Shown piece after piece: positions 22,324 through 31,406 of a stretch of 36,528 nt of DNA. Each line of letters opens with the position of its first letter. The first letter of the stretch is position 1. The notes beneath the pieces are model-generated. The model was not told the DNA's origin, ran no database searches, and saw only the letters and a list, made by a program, of their open reading frames with translations. The translations under genes were made by a program, and so were the position numbers. The stretch is from a virus. Location: IMG/VR virus record IMGVR_UViG_3300037264_000514, positions 1-36,528 of that record; one strand, written 5' to 3'.

Positions 22324-23016
22324 ATGATCTATCCTACGCTTACGCAGATTGTAGCTAAGATCGAACAAGACCTAGATCTTGAGGAAGAGCTATTTATTCC
22401 CTCCAACGAGATGTTGGGCTATATCAACGAAGCCATCGACGAAGCCGAAGCCGTCATCCATACCCTCTACGAAGACTACTTTCTCACCTCGGCAAGCATT
22501 GCTCTGGTGGCAGGGACCAGTATCTACCTCTTACCCTCCAACATCTACGCGAACAAGATTCGGAACCTAGTTTACTCCGATGGGACTACGATTTTCCCCA
22601 TCAGGCGTTTGCGCTTCAACGACCAGTTTGAAGACGCAGCACTGATTAACACGTTCAGTGGGACAAGCTTCTATCGCTACTTCATCATCAACGCATCGGC
22701 GGCAGCGGGTATGCAGATCAAGCTGTTCCCCGCCGCACAGGAGACTTCAGCGACGAACGTGACCATCTGGTATCTTCGTAATGCCAACCGCCTAGCGGTA
22801 GCTGCGGATACCTGTGATATCCCCGAATTTATCAATTTCGTCTATCAGTACGTCAAGGTGAGATGTTATGAAAAAGAAGGGCACCCAAACACAGAGGCAG
22901 CACGAAACAGCCTGGAGCAACAGAGGCAGCTTATGGTGGACACTCTTACTTCGATGGAACCCGATGGGGACACAACGATTGAACAGGACGTGAGTTCGTA
23001 TAGGGAGCACAACTAG
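22324..23016 (+). CDS. Head-tail adaptor protein (gp4-like)
   Basis: A 230-aa protein starting right after the previous stop. N-terminal helices (EEELFIPSNEMLGYINEAID) followed by beta strands around residues 55-75 (SIALVAGTSIYLLPSNIYAN) and a C-terminal helical bundle are the layout of podovirus adaptors (P22 gp4/T7 gp11 type). Such proteins form the ring between portal and nozzle. Order nozzle, small protein, adaptor is consistent. Confidence 0.78.
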   Translation: MIYPTLTQIVAKIEQDLDLEEELFIPSNEMLGYINEAIDEAEAVIHTLYEDYFLTSASIALVAGTSIYLLPSNIYANKIRNLVYSDGTTIFPIRRLRFNDQFEDAALINTFSGTSFYRYFIINASAAAGMQIKLFPAAQETSATNVTIWYLRNANRLAVAADTCDIPEFINFVYQYVKVRCYEKEGHPNTEAARNSLEQQRQLMVDTLTSMEPDGDTTIEQDVSSYREHN

Positions 23017-23017
23017 G

Positions 23018-23923
23018 ATGGCAACATTCGGGCAGGACAGTGGGAAAGCGGTAGGGTTTGGCAAGGAGATGGCAAAGTCTGACCCGTACTACACAGGGTA
23101 TCGCTACGCACGCGGAGAAGATATTTCTGACGAAGATAAGGCGATGGCCGCTGTTGGAATCTTTGGGGGGCCAATAGGGCAAGGGGCAAACCTGGCGTAT
23201 CGAGGCGTGAATGCCTACGATAAAATGGATAGCTCCGCCGATCCTTCTGGAATCGTCGGTGGCGGGAGTACCCCTCCACAGTTCCAAGCCTACCAAGCCC
23301 CATGGGCACAGCAGGGTGGTGGACTTCAGGACGCGTGGCGAATCGGCGGGGACTGGAGCAACAAGATCAACCCAGCCGGACTTGAAGATCTCTATGCGGG
23401 GACAAAACGGGGGAGTAGTGGGCTTACCCCATGGGAAGCTCTGGCGTTGAAGCAGCAGCAGACGCAACAGACGACGGAGTTAGGTAACTTGGGTCAGCAG
23501 CAGGCATCGCAGGCCGCTCAGGCCCGTGCTGGTCTGGCCGCCAAAGGCGGCCTACGTGGAGGCACCGCCGAACGCCTGGGCACGCAGATCGGCAGGCAGG
23601 GTTTACTCGAACAGCAGAATCTAGGCAGGCAGGGGTTGACCTCGCGCATGGGTATCGGAATGCAAGCCGAAGACAAGCGCATAAGCACGCTGAGTGAAGC
23701 CGCACGCCAACAGGCGGCGGTGCAGCAGCAGAACGCGGCGAATGAAATGCGTGTCAGGGAATTCGATATTGGCACGATGAAGAATCGATCTGCTCAAGAA
23801 GAACAGTCACGACAGTTCGGGCTTGGGCAGCAAAACAAGTTGTTTGCTGGTCAGGAAGAGCGGAACGCGATGGCGGAACTCAACAAGAAAAAGGGTCTTT
23901 GGGACAGAGTATTCGGAGGATAA
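23018..23923 (+). CDS. Putative ejection (internal virion) protein
   Basis: A 301-aa protein rich in Gln, Ala and Gly. N-terminal Gly-rich part (GIFGGPIGQGANLAYRGVNA), then a long Gln-rich coil (residues about 150-280; QQASQAAQARAGLAAKGGLR) and a basic C-terminal KKKGLWDRVFGG. Low-complexity proteins of this kind after the adaptor are usually packaged inside the head and ejected with DNA. No catalytic motif seen. Confidence 0.7.
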   Translation: MATFGQDSGKAVGFGKEMAKSDPYYTGYRYARGEDISDEDKAMAAVGIFGGPIGQGANLAYRGVNAYDKMDSSADPSGIVGGGSTPPQFQAYQAPWAQQGGGLQDAWRIGGDWSNKINPAGLEDLYAGTKRGSSGLTPWEALALKQQQTQQTTELGNLGQQQASQAAQARAGLAAKGGLRGGTAERLGTQIGRQGLLEQQNLGRQGLTSRMGIGMQAEDKRISTLSEAARQQAAVQQQNAANEMRVREFDIGTMKNRSAQEEQSRQFGLGQQNKLFAGQEERNAMAELNKKKGLWDRVFGG

Positions 23924-23926
23924 GAC

Positions 23927-24334
23927 ATGCCGTTACCATTAGCAGCAGTTGCAGGGATCGGGGCAGGAATCGGGGCAATCTCCGGTGGCCTGAGCGCGTA
24001 CCAGAAGCAGAAGCAGGCGGAGAAGATGAACCGCTATGCAGGACAGGTAGCCATGGGACGTGCGCTCACCGACCGATCGTTTGAGCAATACCAAGGTGCA
24101 CCCGGCATCCTTCCCGAAGCCTTGGGCGGGGCCATGGGCGGCGCTCAGGCTGGTATGGGCCTACAGCAGCAGGGGGCTTGGACGCAACTGCTGGAGAAGA
24201 AGGTGGCAGAGGGTGGCGGCCCAGAGGCTCCCGCACCGGAGGCAGGAGCGGCGGCACCGCCTGCAGGAATTAGTCAGGAAGAGTGGGAATGGTTAATGCA
24301 GCGGCGGGCGCCGGATCAGGGAGCAAGACCCTAA
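23927..24334 (+). CDS. Putative small ejection protein
   Basis: A 135-aa protein with strong CGGAGGATAAG. A Gly/Ala hydrophobic N-terminus (residues 4-24, PLAAVAGIGAGIGAISGGLS) could insert into membrane, followed by a basic helix and a Pro/Ala-rich linker. This fits ejection proteins that form a conduit across the envelope. Shares one base with the next ATG (TAATG). Confidence 0.65.
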   Translation: MPLPLAAVAGIGAGIGAISGGLSAYQKQKQAEKMNRYAGQVAMGRALTDRSFEQYQGAPGILPEALGGAMGGAQAGMGLQQQGAWTQLLEKKVAEGGGPEAPAPEAGAAAPPAGISQEEWEWLMQRRAPDQGARP

Positions 24335-25572
24335 TGCCCATGGTCCCTGCTTACCTGGAGCTTCTGCGGCGGAAGATGGCGCTTGAAGCCCAAGCCCCAT
24401 CCTACGGCGAAGATTTAGGCAGACAACCCGCAGGCGAGGCTGCACTTGGCGTAACTGCACCATCTCAGTCGTATGGCGAGCTTGGACGAGATCCGGCAGC
24501 ACTAGCACTACCCGCAGGCGGAGAAGATTTTGTCACTCAAGCTCAAGGTAAGGGATTAGAAGGCGAGTCATCTCTAAAGCAGGACACAGTACTCAAAGAG
24601 GACACTTCGCCTGCGCTAAGAGATCCCCAAAGGGCACTACCAGGGCACAGGGAAATTAACAAATTTGTGGGCGAGTTGCCTGGAATGCGCGAACTAGAGG
24701 ACAGTATCAAGGAAGATCGTGATTACGCCAGAGAGCTAGGCAAGATGAAACCAGGCATAGACCTGGCTCCTGCCATTGGACTCTTCGCGGCTCAGTGGGG
24801 TGGATTTCAGGGTAGTTCCCTCCCCGATGTGTACAAAGCGGCTAAGAGCGGAAACGCATTAACGCCTGAGAAAATGGCAATGCTCAAGAAAGCAGTTCTC
24901 AGTAACGCCACTGAGAATTCGATTAAGCTAATGAATCTGAAGAGAGAGTACGAACGCGACATAAAATCGGAGGGTACATCCACACTTACGCAGACCATGG
25001 CGGAAGCAATCAGGTTAGCTTCAAAGCCAGTCGATCCGAAGGTTCAAGGGGATAACAGAAAAGAAGAGGCGGAAGAACGCGAAAAACTTTTGAAGAGGTT
25101 TAACACAAATACTGAATTGGACAGAAAAGCGATGGAAGCCGCAGGAACTATTCTGACGCAGCCAAGTAGCAAACTGGAACTACCTGCGATTAGAAACTAC
25201 ATTGTTAAATCTGTACTTGGCGACACAGGCCCGATGAACAAAGAGCAGGAAAACACTTCAGTCGATGAATCCCTGCCTGGGCAATGGAAACAATTATGGG
25301 CATCTATTGTGAGTGGGAAGTTAGATGCTGGTGCACGCGCACTTGTTATTGAGTTTGCCAAAGATGACTATAAGCGCAGGCTGTCCAAGCTACATGATGA
25401 AGCTGGCAACATACTGAGCGACACGGGTAGGTATAACCTCAGAAATCCAAAACAACTTCTTGAGTCTGAAATAAAAAGATATGAAAGTACGCTGAAAAAG
25501 ATACCTATTACGACAAAAGAGAAGATCGACAAGCGCATGGAAGAGAAGAAAAAAATAGGAACGGTTAAATAG
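24334..25572 (+). CDS. Putative ejection (internal virion) protein
   Basis: A 412-aa helical protein. ATG 24334 (TAATG overlap, AGGGAG upstream) is preferred to upstream starts at 24283 or 24289. It contains a short duplicated motif near the N-terminus (SYGEDLGRQPAGEAAL and SYGELGRDPAALALP), a central region with conserved-looking APAIGLFAAQWGGF, and a Lys/Glu-rich C-terminal half. Position between two ejection-type proteins suggests an internal virion role. No enzymatic motif recognised. Confidence 0.68.
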   Translation: MPMVPAYLELLRRKMALEAQAPSYGEDLGRQPAGEAALGVTAPSQSYGELGRDPAALALPAGGEDFVTQAQGKGLEGESSLKQDTVLKEDTSPALRDPQRALPGHREINKFVGELPGMRELEDSIKEDRDYARELGKMKPGIDLAPAIGLFAAQWGGFQGSSLPDVYKAAKSGNALTPEKMAMLKKAVLSNATENSIKLMNLKREYERDIKSEGTSTLTQTMAEAIRLASKPVDPKVQGDNRKEEAEEREKLLKRFNTNTELDRKAMEAAGTILTQPSSKLELPAIRNYIVKSVLGDTGPMNKEQENTSVDESLPGQWKQLWASIVSGKLDAGARALVIEFAKDDYKRRLSKLHDEAGNILSDTGRYNLRNPKQLLESEIKRYESTLKKIPITTKEKIDKRMEEKKKIGTVK

Positions 25573-25573
25573 T

Positions 25574-27472
25574 ATGTCTGGTGAGAAGAAACCTCCGCTG
25601 CCGGAAAGCATAGACGCGGAATTGCGCCGAGAGATTACTGAAGCACCGGAGAGATACCCAGATCCAAATGACTTAAAGCTGCGTATGGAAACAATTAGAG
25701 AGTATACCAATGAGCTAAAGGAAGAGTTCGAGATTCCCGAGGGCCACGAGAATTCGATACTTGAGGGCGTGTTCAAAGTGATGGACGCAGCCTCTTACGG
25801 GCCAGCAGTACGCGCTGGAGCAGCAGCTATACTAGCCCCAGGCAAAATACCGACGAGTGAGTTTGCACGCGGGTACGATCCGCGAACTACTGAACACGCG
25901 CCAGGTGGTGAGGAAATTGCCGAAGCAGCTGAAATCCCCACTGAACCCAAGCTTGGGCAATTCCTCTGGACACCTGAGCAAGTGGAAGACATGGAATTAC
26001 TTGATCCGTTGCCGCTCAAACACATGATCCCCACAAGCGAGGGTATGCTGAAGGATATCAACCCGCGTAGTGCTGCCGCGTTTGGAATTGATTTGCTGGG
26101 GGCACCACAGGGAACTGCACGCAAACTGCTGGGTACTGTGGGTAAAATTCCAGGGGCCAAGGAACTGGGTGAAAAATTATGGGGGCTGCGCACAGCTGGT
26201 AAGGGGGTACAGGCAGGTGTAGACATAGCGTCCAGTCCCACTCAGCGACTTCTACAAGCCGTAAATAAATGGTCGTACAACTTCCCCAGCGCGGATCGGG
26301 CAGCACTTGAGGCGGGGAAGGGAACTACTAGAAAGGTTTTACCGAGTTTGGGAGAGCGACCTGTTACCGATATACTCAGTAAGTACAACGTCATGGGTGG
26401 GAAGGTTCGCCAAGCTCAGATGTACGAAGACCTTATTACACGGAATAACGACGAGGTTACCAGAATACTTAGTGATGTACATGCCGCCACCAGAGGCGAG
26501 GCTAAAATAAGCGTACCACACGCCAATAAAGAAGCACGAGTAGTACTCTACCAAGCGATGCGAAATCCAAAATTGAGGTCAGACGCAGAGAGGCTGCTCA
26601 AGCAAATGGATACTGAGTTTGGAGATCCATTCCCAGAGCTTACAGAGCAAATAGTTGACGCGGAGAAAAGAGCAACAGCATACGCAAGAAAGCGGATACC
26701 AAAAACGGAGGGTATGCCAGACTACGGGGATGCTGTCGATGAAGAGTTGGGGGCACTATACACACAGCTAGATGACGCCTACGAAAGATTAGACGCGCCT
26801 TCGCTCGAAATGATGTGGAAAAAGGGTAAAGGGCCATCTGTAGTTCGCCAGCCTATCTTAGACGCAAATGAAACTAAGAAAACCCTACAGAAACTAGCGC
26901 AAAAATCGTACCCACCAGGAGTGGCTGCTAAGCCAGCGGAGAGCCTGGAAACACAAATGCACAAGGCCCAAGCCTATGGGCATAGAAAGGAAATTGAGAG
27001 AACAACGGCGGAATACATTTCCCCAAAGGAAGCAAAACGCCTTCACGATACAAACCACGAACAGAGTATTCTACTCTCCGGCAAAGAGGGTTTTCTTCAG
27101 GATATTGACCAAGCAGCTGGTACAGGGTCAATCATCAATAGATATGAGGCGGCAAAGCTGCCTACGATGGTGGGGTTAGGGACGGCTGGGAGTACCTACT
27201 ACGGTTCGAGTGGGAACGTACCCTTGGCTCTAGCTGCTGGTGGAACAGCAGCCGCGCTAGCCACTCCGAGGGGAAAAACGTATTTAGGGAAAACTGCGGG
27301 TGCGTTGGGCAAACAACGTCTAGGCGTAGGTCTTGACCAGGTAATTCGTGCTACGGCGCGTCCACACGTTGAGAGCGTAAACCCCTACGAAGAACTGTAC
27401 AAGACGCAGGAAAAAGAGCAGCAGCAACCACGCTCGGGCAGGTATAGACTACCCAAGGAGAGCAAAAAATGA
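25574..27472 (+). CDS. Large internal virion / ejection-type protein
   Basis: A 632-aa protein. Residues 70-90 and 565-590 are Ala/Gly-rich hydrophobic stretches (AVRAGAAAILAPGKIP; GNVPLALAAGGTAAALATPR) that might contact membrane. The middle is helical and charged. I find no lysozyme or transglycosylase signature such as the ExS motif of T7 gp16. The C-terminus is basic (PRSGRYRLPKESKK). Being the largest gene at the end of the morphogenesis block, it is a likely ejected protein. Confidence 0.68.
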   Translation: MSGEKKPPLPESIDAELRREITEAPERYPDPNDLKLRMETIREYTNELKEEFEIPEGHENSILEGVFKVMDAASYGPAVRAGAAAILAPGKIPTSEFARGYDPRTTEHAPGGEEIAEAAEIPTEPKLGQFLWTPEQVEDMELLDPLPLKHMIPTSEGMLKDINPRSAAAFGIDLLGAPQGTARKLLGTVGKIPGAKELGEKLWGLRTAGKGVQAGVDIASSPTQRLLQAVNKWSYNFPSADRAALEAGKGTTRKVLPSLGERPVTDILSKYNVMGGKVRQAQMYEDLITRNNDEVTRILSDVHAATRGEAKISVPHANKEARVVLYQAMRNPKLRSDAERLLKQMDTEFGDPFPELTEQIVDAEKRATAYARKRIPKTEGMPDYGDAVDEELGALYTQLDDAYERLDAPSLEMMWKKGKGPSVVRQPILDANETKKTLQKLAQKSYPPGVAAKPAESLETQMHKAQAYGHRKEIERTTAEYISPKEAKRLHDTNHEQSILLSGKEGFLQDIDQAAGTGSIINRYEAAKLPTMVGLGTAGSTYYGSSGNVPLALAAGGTAAALATPRGKTYLGKTAGALGKQRLGVGLDQVIRATARPHVESVNPYEELYKTQEKEQQQPRSGRYRLPKESKK

Positions 27473-27765
27473 AGATCACCGTCGCCGCAGGCGAACCAAA
27501 AAAGAAGCTCGATGACTGGCAGGTTGAAGACGCGCTTAGAACACTGATTCGCGCCCAGGAGATCCGGCACGACGGCGAGCTAATGAAGCTCGTCACCAAG
27601 CTGGCGTCAAAGCAGAAAAAGGCGATCTCCGATATCTCCGACCTCAAGTCGGCGTACAATCGTCTGGTGGACCAGAAACAACCCACGGTTGAGCACGAAG
27701 ATGACGACCTAAACGACGACGCCGAAGACAAGGCGCTCGAAGCGCGAATACAGGCGGAGGACTGA
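27469..27765 (+). CDS. Small charged helical protein
   Basis: A 98-aa protein coupled by ATGA to the large internal protein. A helical body (WQVEDALRTLIRAQEIRHDG) is followed by an Asp/Glu-rich tail (EHEDDDLNDDAEDKALEAR). No family is recognised. It may be a chaperone or cargo of the ejection proteins. Confidence 0.65.
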   Translation: MKITVAAGEPKKKLDDWQVEDALRTLIRAQEIRHDGELMKLVTKLASKQKKAISDISDLKSAYNRLVDQKQPTVEHEDDDLNDDAEDKALEARIQAED

Positions 27766-27767
27766 GT

Positions 27768-28337
27768 ATGGCGATGACACCAGCTTGGATGCAGATGTAC
27801 AAGCAGATGATGCAGAAGCCAGCCGCGAGTGAGGCGTATGGTCCCCAGGAGCTATACGGCCCACCCGAAGTCTCGGAACAGCCCCAGGCGCAGATGCCTG
27901 CAGGGCATCAGGTAGGCGTACTCGGCGAGATGGGTGCGGAAGCCCACGAACCCATGGACTTAAGCACGCTGTCACCCGAGGCGAAGCGGATCATGGAGGG
28001 TGTGCCGGAGAGCAAAACGCCGAGTTCGGCTCAGGAAGTTCATGCCAGGATCAAGGCCCACGGGGAAGACCCCGCCATGGAAGGCCGCGTAGAGGAGAGA
28101 TTGATGGAGCGTGATGCCATAGAGCACGACTACCGCATCGAATCAGATCGCCAGCACAAAGCCGAAGAGGATGCCATAGATCAGCGCGAAGCTGAGAGGA
28201 AAGATGTGGAGAGCAAAATGTACCTCATGGGGAAGGGTAGGGGACGCTCGCCTGCAATTCCTCGGACCTTAGACGATATGCGTATCCGAGAACGCGAAAT
28301 GGAGCGAGACAAGCTCAGAAAGGACATGGGGTACTAA
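27768..28337 (+). CDS. Late-operon protein with PRTLDDM motif (paralogue 1)
   Basis: A 189-aa protein starting MAMTPAWMQMYKQMMQK. A long charged helix fills the C-terminal half, which ends PRTLDDMRIREREMERDKLR then KDMGY. The start (PxWxQxYKxxxQK), the TLDD motif and ERDxLRKD are all shared with the next gene, though the order of the last two differs. This marks the two as diverged paralogues. Likely an internal or assembly protein; unknown function. Confidence 0.65.
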   Translation: MAMTPAWMQMYKQMMQKPAASEAYGPQELYGPPEVSEQPQAQMPAGHQVGVLGEMGAEAHEPMDLSTLSPEAKRIMEGVPESKTPSSAQEVHARIKAHGEDPAMEGRVEERLMERDAIEHDYRIESDRQHKAEEDAIDQREAERKDVESKMYLMGKGRGRSPAIPRTLDDMRIREREMERDKLRKDMGY

Positions 28338-28338
28338 A

Positions 28339-28839
28339 ATGCCATTCTGGGCACAGCAGTATAAAAAATCGCATCAAAAAAGCAGAAGTCCAGCTTTAGA
28401 GGGAGTGGATGTGAGTCCTGCTACTCCAGAAGAGTTAAAACATATCGAAATGTTGAATGAATCAGATATTACTCCAGAAATGGAGAAACAACATATCCTC
28501 GAAAAGTTCAGACATGGGTTGTTTAAAGGAGACAAAGAGTTATTTTTGATGAATGAAGACCCCGCCGAAAGGGAAGAATTTCGTGAAGCCATTGAAATGG
28601 GAGAAAGACGCAAAAGGAAACTTCAAATGGTGCAAGAGAGGAAGAAGCGCAATGAAGGATTCCCAGGCGAAGCGGATTTAGAAACAGAAGGAAAGTCTCT
28701 CTCCGCAGCGGAAAAAGAAGTTTACACGAAGTCGAAAAAAGAAAGAGACATTCTAAGAAAAGATATTCCCGCTAACAGCAAACCTAAAACATTAGATGAC
28801 ATAAAGAAAAAACGGAAACTGTTAGAGACAAGCGGTTAG
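28339..28839 (+). CDS. Late-operon protein with PKTLDDI motif (paralogue 2)
   Basis: A 166-aa protein starting MPFWAQQYKKSHQK and ending ERDILRKDIPANSKPKTLDD plus a basic tail. It shares start and end motifs with the preceding protein. The gene is far more A-rich (GAA/AAA-laden) than its paralogue, so the two have different composition histories. It is the last late gene and faces the converging early operon; I see no strong terminator in the 55 bases that follow. Confidence 0.65.
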   Translation: MPFWAQQYKKSHQKSRSPALEGVDVSPATPEELKHIEMLNESDITPEMEKQHILEKFRHGLFKGDKELFLMNEDPAEREEFREAIEMGERRKRKLQMVQERKKRNEGFPGEADLETEGKSLSAAEKEVYTKSKKERDILRKDIPANSKPKTLDDIKKKRKLLETSG

Positions 28840-28894
28840 ATTAGCTATTTATCCCTAGATGATCTCCGTCGCCGCGGTATGGAGTTGGGCTAGT

Positions 28895-29296
28895 CTACTT
28901 CTCGGGGTCGATGATGCACTCAAGGGCCATGATCTCCTCAGGGAGAACACTGGCACCGTCGAGCTTGCTCAGTTCGAGCGGGTCACGGTCGATCTCAACA
29001 ACAATACCCTGCCACTCGATAAAGTCTTTTCCGAAGGCTTCCTTGGCGTCTTCCTTGATTTCAAGCCTGCCATCTGCGTCCCGCTTCACACTTCCGTCTT
29101 CGTTAAGTATGGCGTGTTTAAGGGCAATCTTGTGGTAAAGCTCGGCGGCTAAGGCGATCTCTTTGTCTACCTTCGAGCAAATCTTCCCAAGTGCATACGA
29201 CGTTTTCGGGGAAAACCCACCCTTTGCCTGCGCGAGCTTCTGAAGCCCACGAATAAACCTGGGGTCGTTCAAGTCCTGATACGCGATCTTAACCAT
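28895..29296 (-). CDS. Conserved phage-type 133-aa protein
   Basis: ATG 29296 with AAAGAGGAGACAAT. Helical N-terminal half (DPRFIRGLQKLAQAKGGFSP, then KTSYALGKICSKVDKEI), an acidic beta C-terminus (DFIEWQGIVVEIDRDPLELS). This pattern recalls DUF1617-like phage proteins, with low certainty. It is last in the minus operon and overlaps the nuclease gene by 28 nt. Confidence 0.7.
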   Translation of the reverse strand: MVKIAYQDLNDPRFIRGLQKLAQAKGGFSPKTSYALGKICSKVDKEIALAAELYHKIALKHAILNEDGSVKRDADGRLEIKEDAKEAFGKDFIEWQGIVVEIDRDPLELSKLDGASVLPEEIMALECIIDPEK

Positions 29297-29613
29297 TCGA
29301 TTGTCTCCTCTTTGTTTGTAGTCGCTATTCTATGTAGGTCAGCCAGAATGTAGTGCCAGTTCTCGGGGTAGGCAACGGCAGAATACCCACCACACACATG
29401 ATCTAGGAATAAGTTTCTCGCCTGGAGCTTCGTGGTTTTGGCTCCCACGGATCTCTTTAATTCGAGGGAAACGAAAAATCCGTTCAGGCACATGAGGATA
29501 TCAGGCGTTCCCCGCACCGATACCTGGGTGATGCGGTACATGTGGCAGTTGGGGAGAGCTTCCAGAACGGGCTTTATCCTAGCGTAGAACCGCGCCTCGG
29601 GCTGCCTGCTCAT
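29269..29613 (-). CDS. VRR-NUC domain nuclease
   Basis: A 114-aa stand-alone VRR-NUC (PD-(D/E)XK) endonuclease. The motif set is visible: RGTPDI (residues 34-39, D38), SLELKRS (E51, K53) and the downstream KLQ (Q64). Phage members of the family cut Holliday or flap junctions and may resolve replication intermediates. The start overlaps the polymerase stop by 4 nt, so the two are co-translated. Confidence 0.9.
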   Translation of the reverse strand: MSRQPEARFYARIKPVLEALPNCHMYRITQVSVRGTPDILMCLNGFFVSLELKRSVGAKTTKLQARNLFLDHVCGGYSAVAYPENWHYILADLHRIATTNKEETIEWLRSRIRT

Positions 29614-31406
29614 GCCGCCGCCTGCTCTTCTTTGTCAAACCAGTTACGGCTAGAATACTCGACGCTACAGGTGAGGGGGAGGTGTCTGCTCTTGTACGCG
29701 GAAGACATGATCTCCCGCACGCGAGCGGGTACTTCAGGCTCCGAATGATGCACCTCAATCAGTAGCTCGTCGTGTACCTGTATGAGTAGGTTGGATTTCT
29801 TCCCCGCTAGGTAGGCATCCACCGCAACCATGGCTATCTTCATAGCATCAGCACACCCACCTTGGATCAAGTGGTTCAATCCCCTGTAGGCGAAGTCGGT
29901 ATCGGGGTATCGGTATGGTCTGCCTAACCAGTTGCGGATCGTATGGTCGCTTCGGTAGGTGATGCTAGTTGATACCGCGTTGATAAACCTACGCATGGAT
30001 GGGGCAGAATCGAGAACTGCCTCTTTGATTGCCTTAGCCTGCGCGTAGGTCTTACCCAGGTTCTTGGCGAGGAGAGCAATCCCGCTCCCGTAGATGATGG
30101 CAAAGTTCGTTGTCTTGGCCTGGTCGCGAGTAATCCCCACGGGATCGGCGGTGGCTTGGTGAACGTCAAGCCCACCCAATACTTTGCCGATTATGTTCAT
30201 ATCGCCTATGTAGTCCAGCAGTAGCTTAAACTCCATCTGGTCGTAGTCGATCATGGTGAAAGAGTAGCCATCACGGGGGATCAACGCTCGGCGAACGGGG
30301 AACTCACACGTTTCCTTACTCGGTAGTTGTTGAAGGTTAGGCTCGGTAATGCTTACCCTCCCCGTAGCCGTACCCGCTTGCCGGATATTGGCATGGATCA
30401 CACCCTCCCTATCTGCCATCCACAGCAGGGTATGGAAGAAGGTCAGGCGTTTAGTCGCGGTACGGATATCTTGGATAACCTTGGCGATGGGGTGGTCGAT
30501 CAACTCAAGGTTTTGATCGGTGAAAGAGGGGTTGCCCTTCTTGGTCTGTTTGATCGGTACACCTAGTTTGATGAAAACATTTTCTAGCTCTTTGTTTGAG
30601 TCGGCGAATTCTATACCTGAGATTCTGCTATACTCTTGGGTCAGCTTTACGATCTTATCCTGCTCATGGGGAATCACCTGGGAGCAATACCCCTTGTCGA
30701 TACGAACGCCTTTCCTCTCCATGTTGAAGCAGACCTTCGTCACCTTGGATTCAAGGTCCATCACCATCATCGCATTGCGCCCTGGGCTTTTAGCTGCATC
30801 ACTCAGTATGAAGTCGCGTTGGTGCCTGTAGAGAGCAAACGTCACCCTAACGTCTTGCTCGGCGTAGCGTGAGATAATGTCGAAAGGTACGCGGTGAAAG
30901 TATTTCTTCTGCCCCATGGTTTTCTTTCCAGGGATGAAGACCGATGTGTGTAGCCCGTTGGCCTCAATGTACTTCTCCACCTCGTTGCTCTTTTCAATAC
31001 CTATCCTGGCCCCACAACTAGCGAGCGAGTAGGCGAGATGGGAATTGTTCTCGATGCGCGCACCCACCTCAGTGTCCCAAACACGACCAGTAAAGCTAAG
31101 GCCATCAGCGAGGAACATGCCCATATCGAACTTCGCGTTGTGCATTATCCAGGTGATGCGTTCATCACCGAAAAGCATCTGGAACTTGTACAACTCCGTA
31201 CGGGGTATGACAGTATTGGCATACGACGCCTCAGTCGCGGGGTTGAAGTTGAAGTAATAGGTTTCCTCCCCGTCCGAAATGGCTACGGAGAAAAGCCTAT
31301 CCCCTCTGTCGGGGTACAACCCAGTCGTTTCAGTGTCGATAGCTAAGACAGTCTTACTTGAGAGCTTTCCTATGATCCGATCGAGACTTTGCGGTGTAAC
31401 TATCAT
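29610..31406 (-). CDS. polA: DNA polymerase I family A with 3-5 exonuclease
   Basis: A 598-aa replicative polymerase. Exonuclease motifs: DTETTG (D24, E26), HNAKFDMGMF (D94), YAEQDVRVTF (D185). Polymerase motif A is MIDYDQMEFK (D387), motif B RDQAKTTNFAIIYG (R427, K431, F435, Y439) and motif C QVHDE (D546, E547). The position matching E. coli residue 762 is Phe. The 5-3 nuclease domain of bacterial Pol I is absent, as in T7. Start ATG 31406 has GGAGC. It overlaps the upstream 63-aa gene by 53 nt. Confidence 0.96.
   Translation of the reverse strand: MIVTPQSLDRIIGKLSSKTVLAIDTETTGLYPDRGDRLFSVAISDGEETYYFNFNPATEASYANTVIPRTELYKFQMLFGDERITWIMHNAKFDMGMFLADGLSFTGRVWDTEVGARIENNSHLAYSLASCGARIGIEKSNEVEKYIEANGLHTSVFIPGKKTMGQKKYFHRVPFDIISRYAEQDVRVTFALYRHQRDFILSDAAKSPGRNAMMVMDLESKVTKVCFNMERKGVRIDKGYCSQVIPHEQDKIVKLTQEYSRISGIEFADSNKELENVFIKLGVPIKQTKKGNPSFTDQNLELIDHPIAKVIQDIRTATKRLTFFHTLLWMADREGVIHANIRQAGTATGRVSITEPNLQQLPSKETCEFPVRRALIPRDGYSFTMIDYDQMEFKLLLDYIGDMNIIGKVLGGLDVHQATADPVGITRDQAKTTNFAIIYGSGIALLAKNLGKTYAQAKAIKEAVLDSAPSMRRFINAVSTSITYRSDHTIRNWLGRPYRYPDTDFAYRGLNHLIQGGCADAMKIAMVAVDAYLAGKKSNLLIQVHDELLIEVHHSEPEVPARVREIMSSAYKSRHLPLTCSVEYSSRNWFDKEEQAAA

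Noticed and set aside
25574-27472. Lysozyme/transglycosylase domain in the large internal protein
   Set aside because: No catalytic Glu-Ser signature or surrounding family motifs were found.
28859-29152. Plus-strand 97-aa ORF after the late operon
   Set aside because: It is antisense to the 28895-29296 gene, which has a strong ribosome site and is coupled to the nuclease gene.
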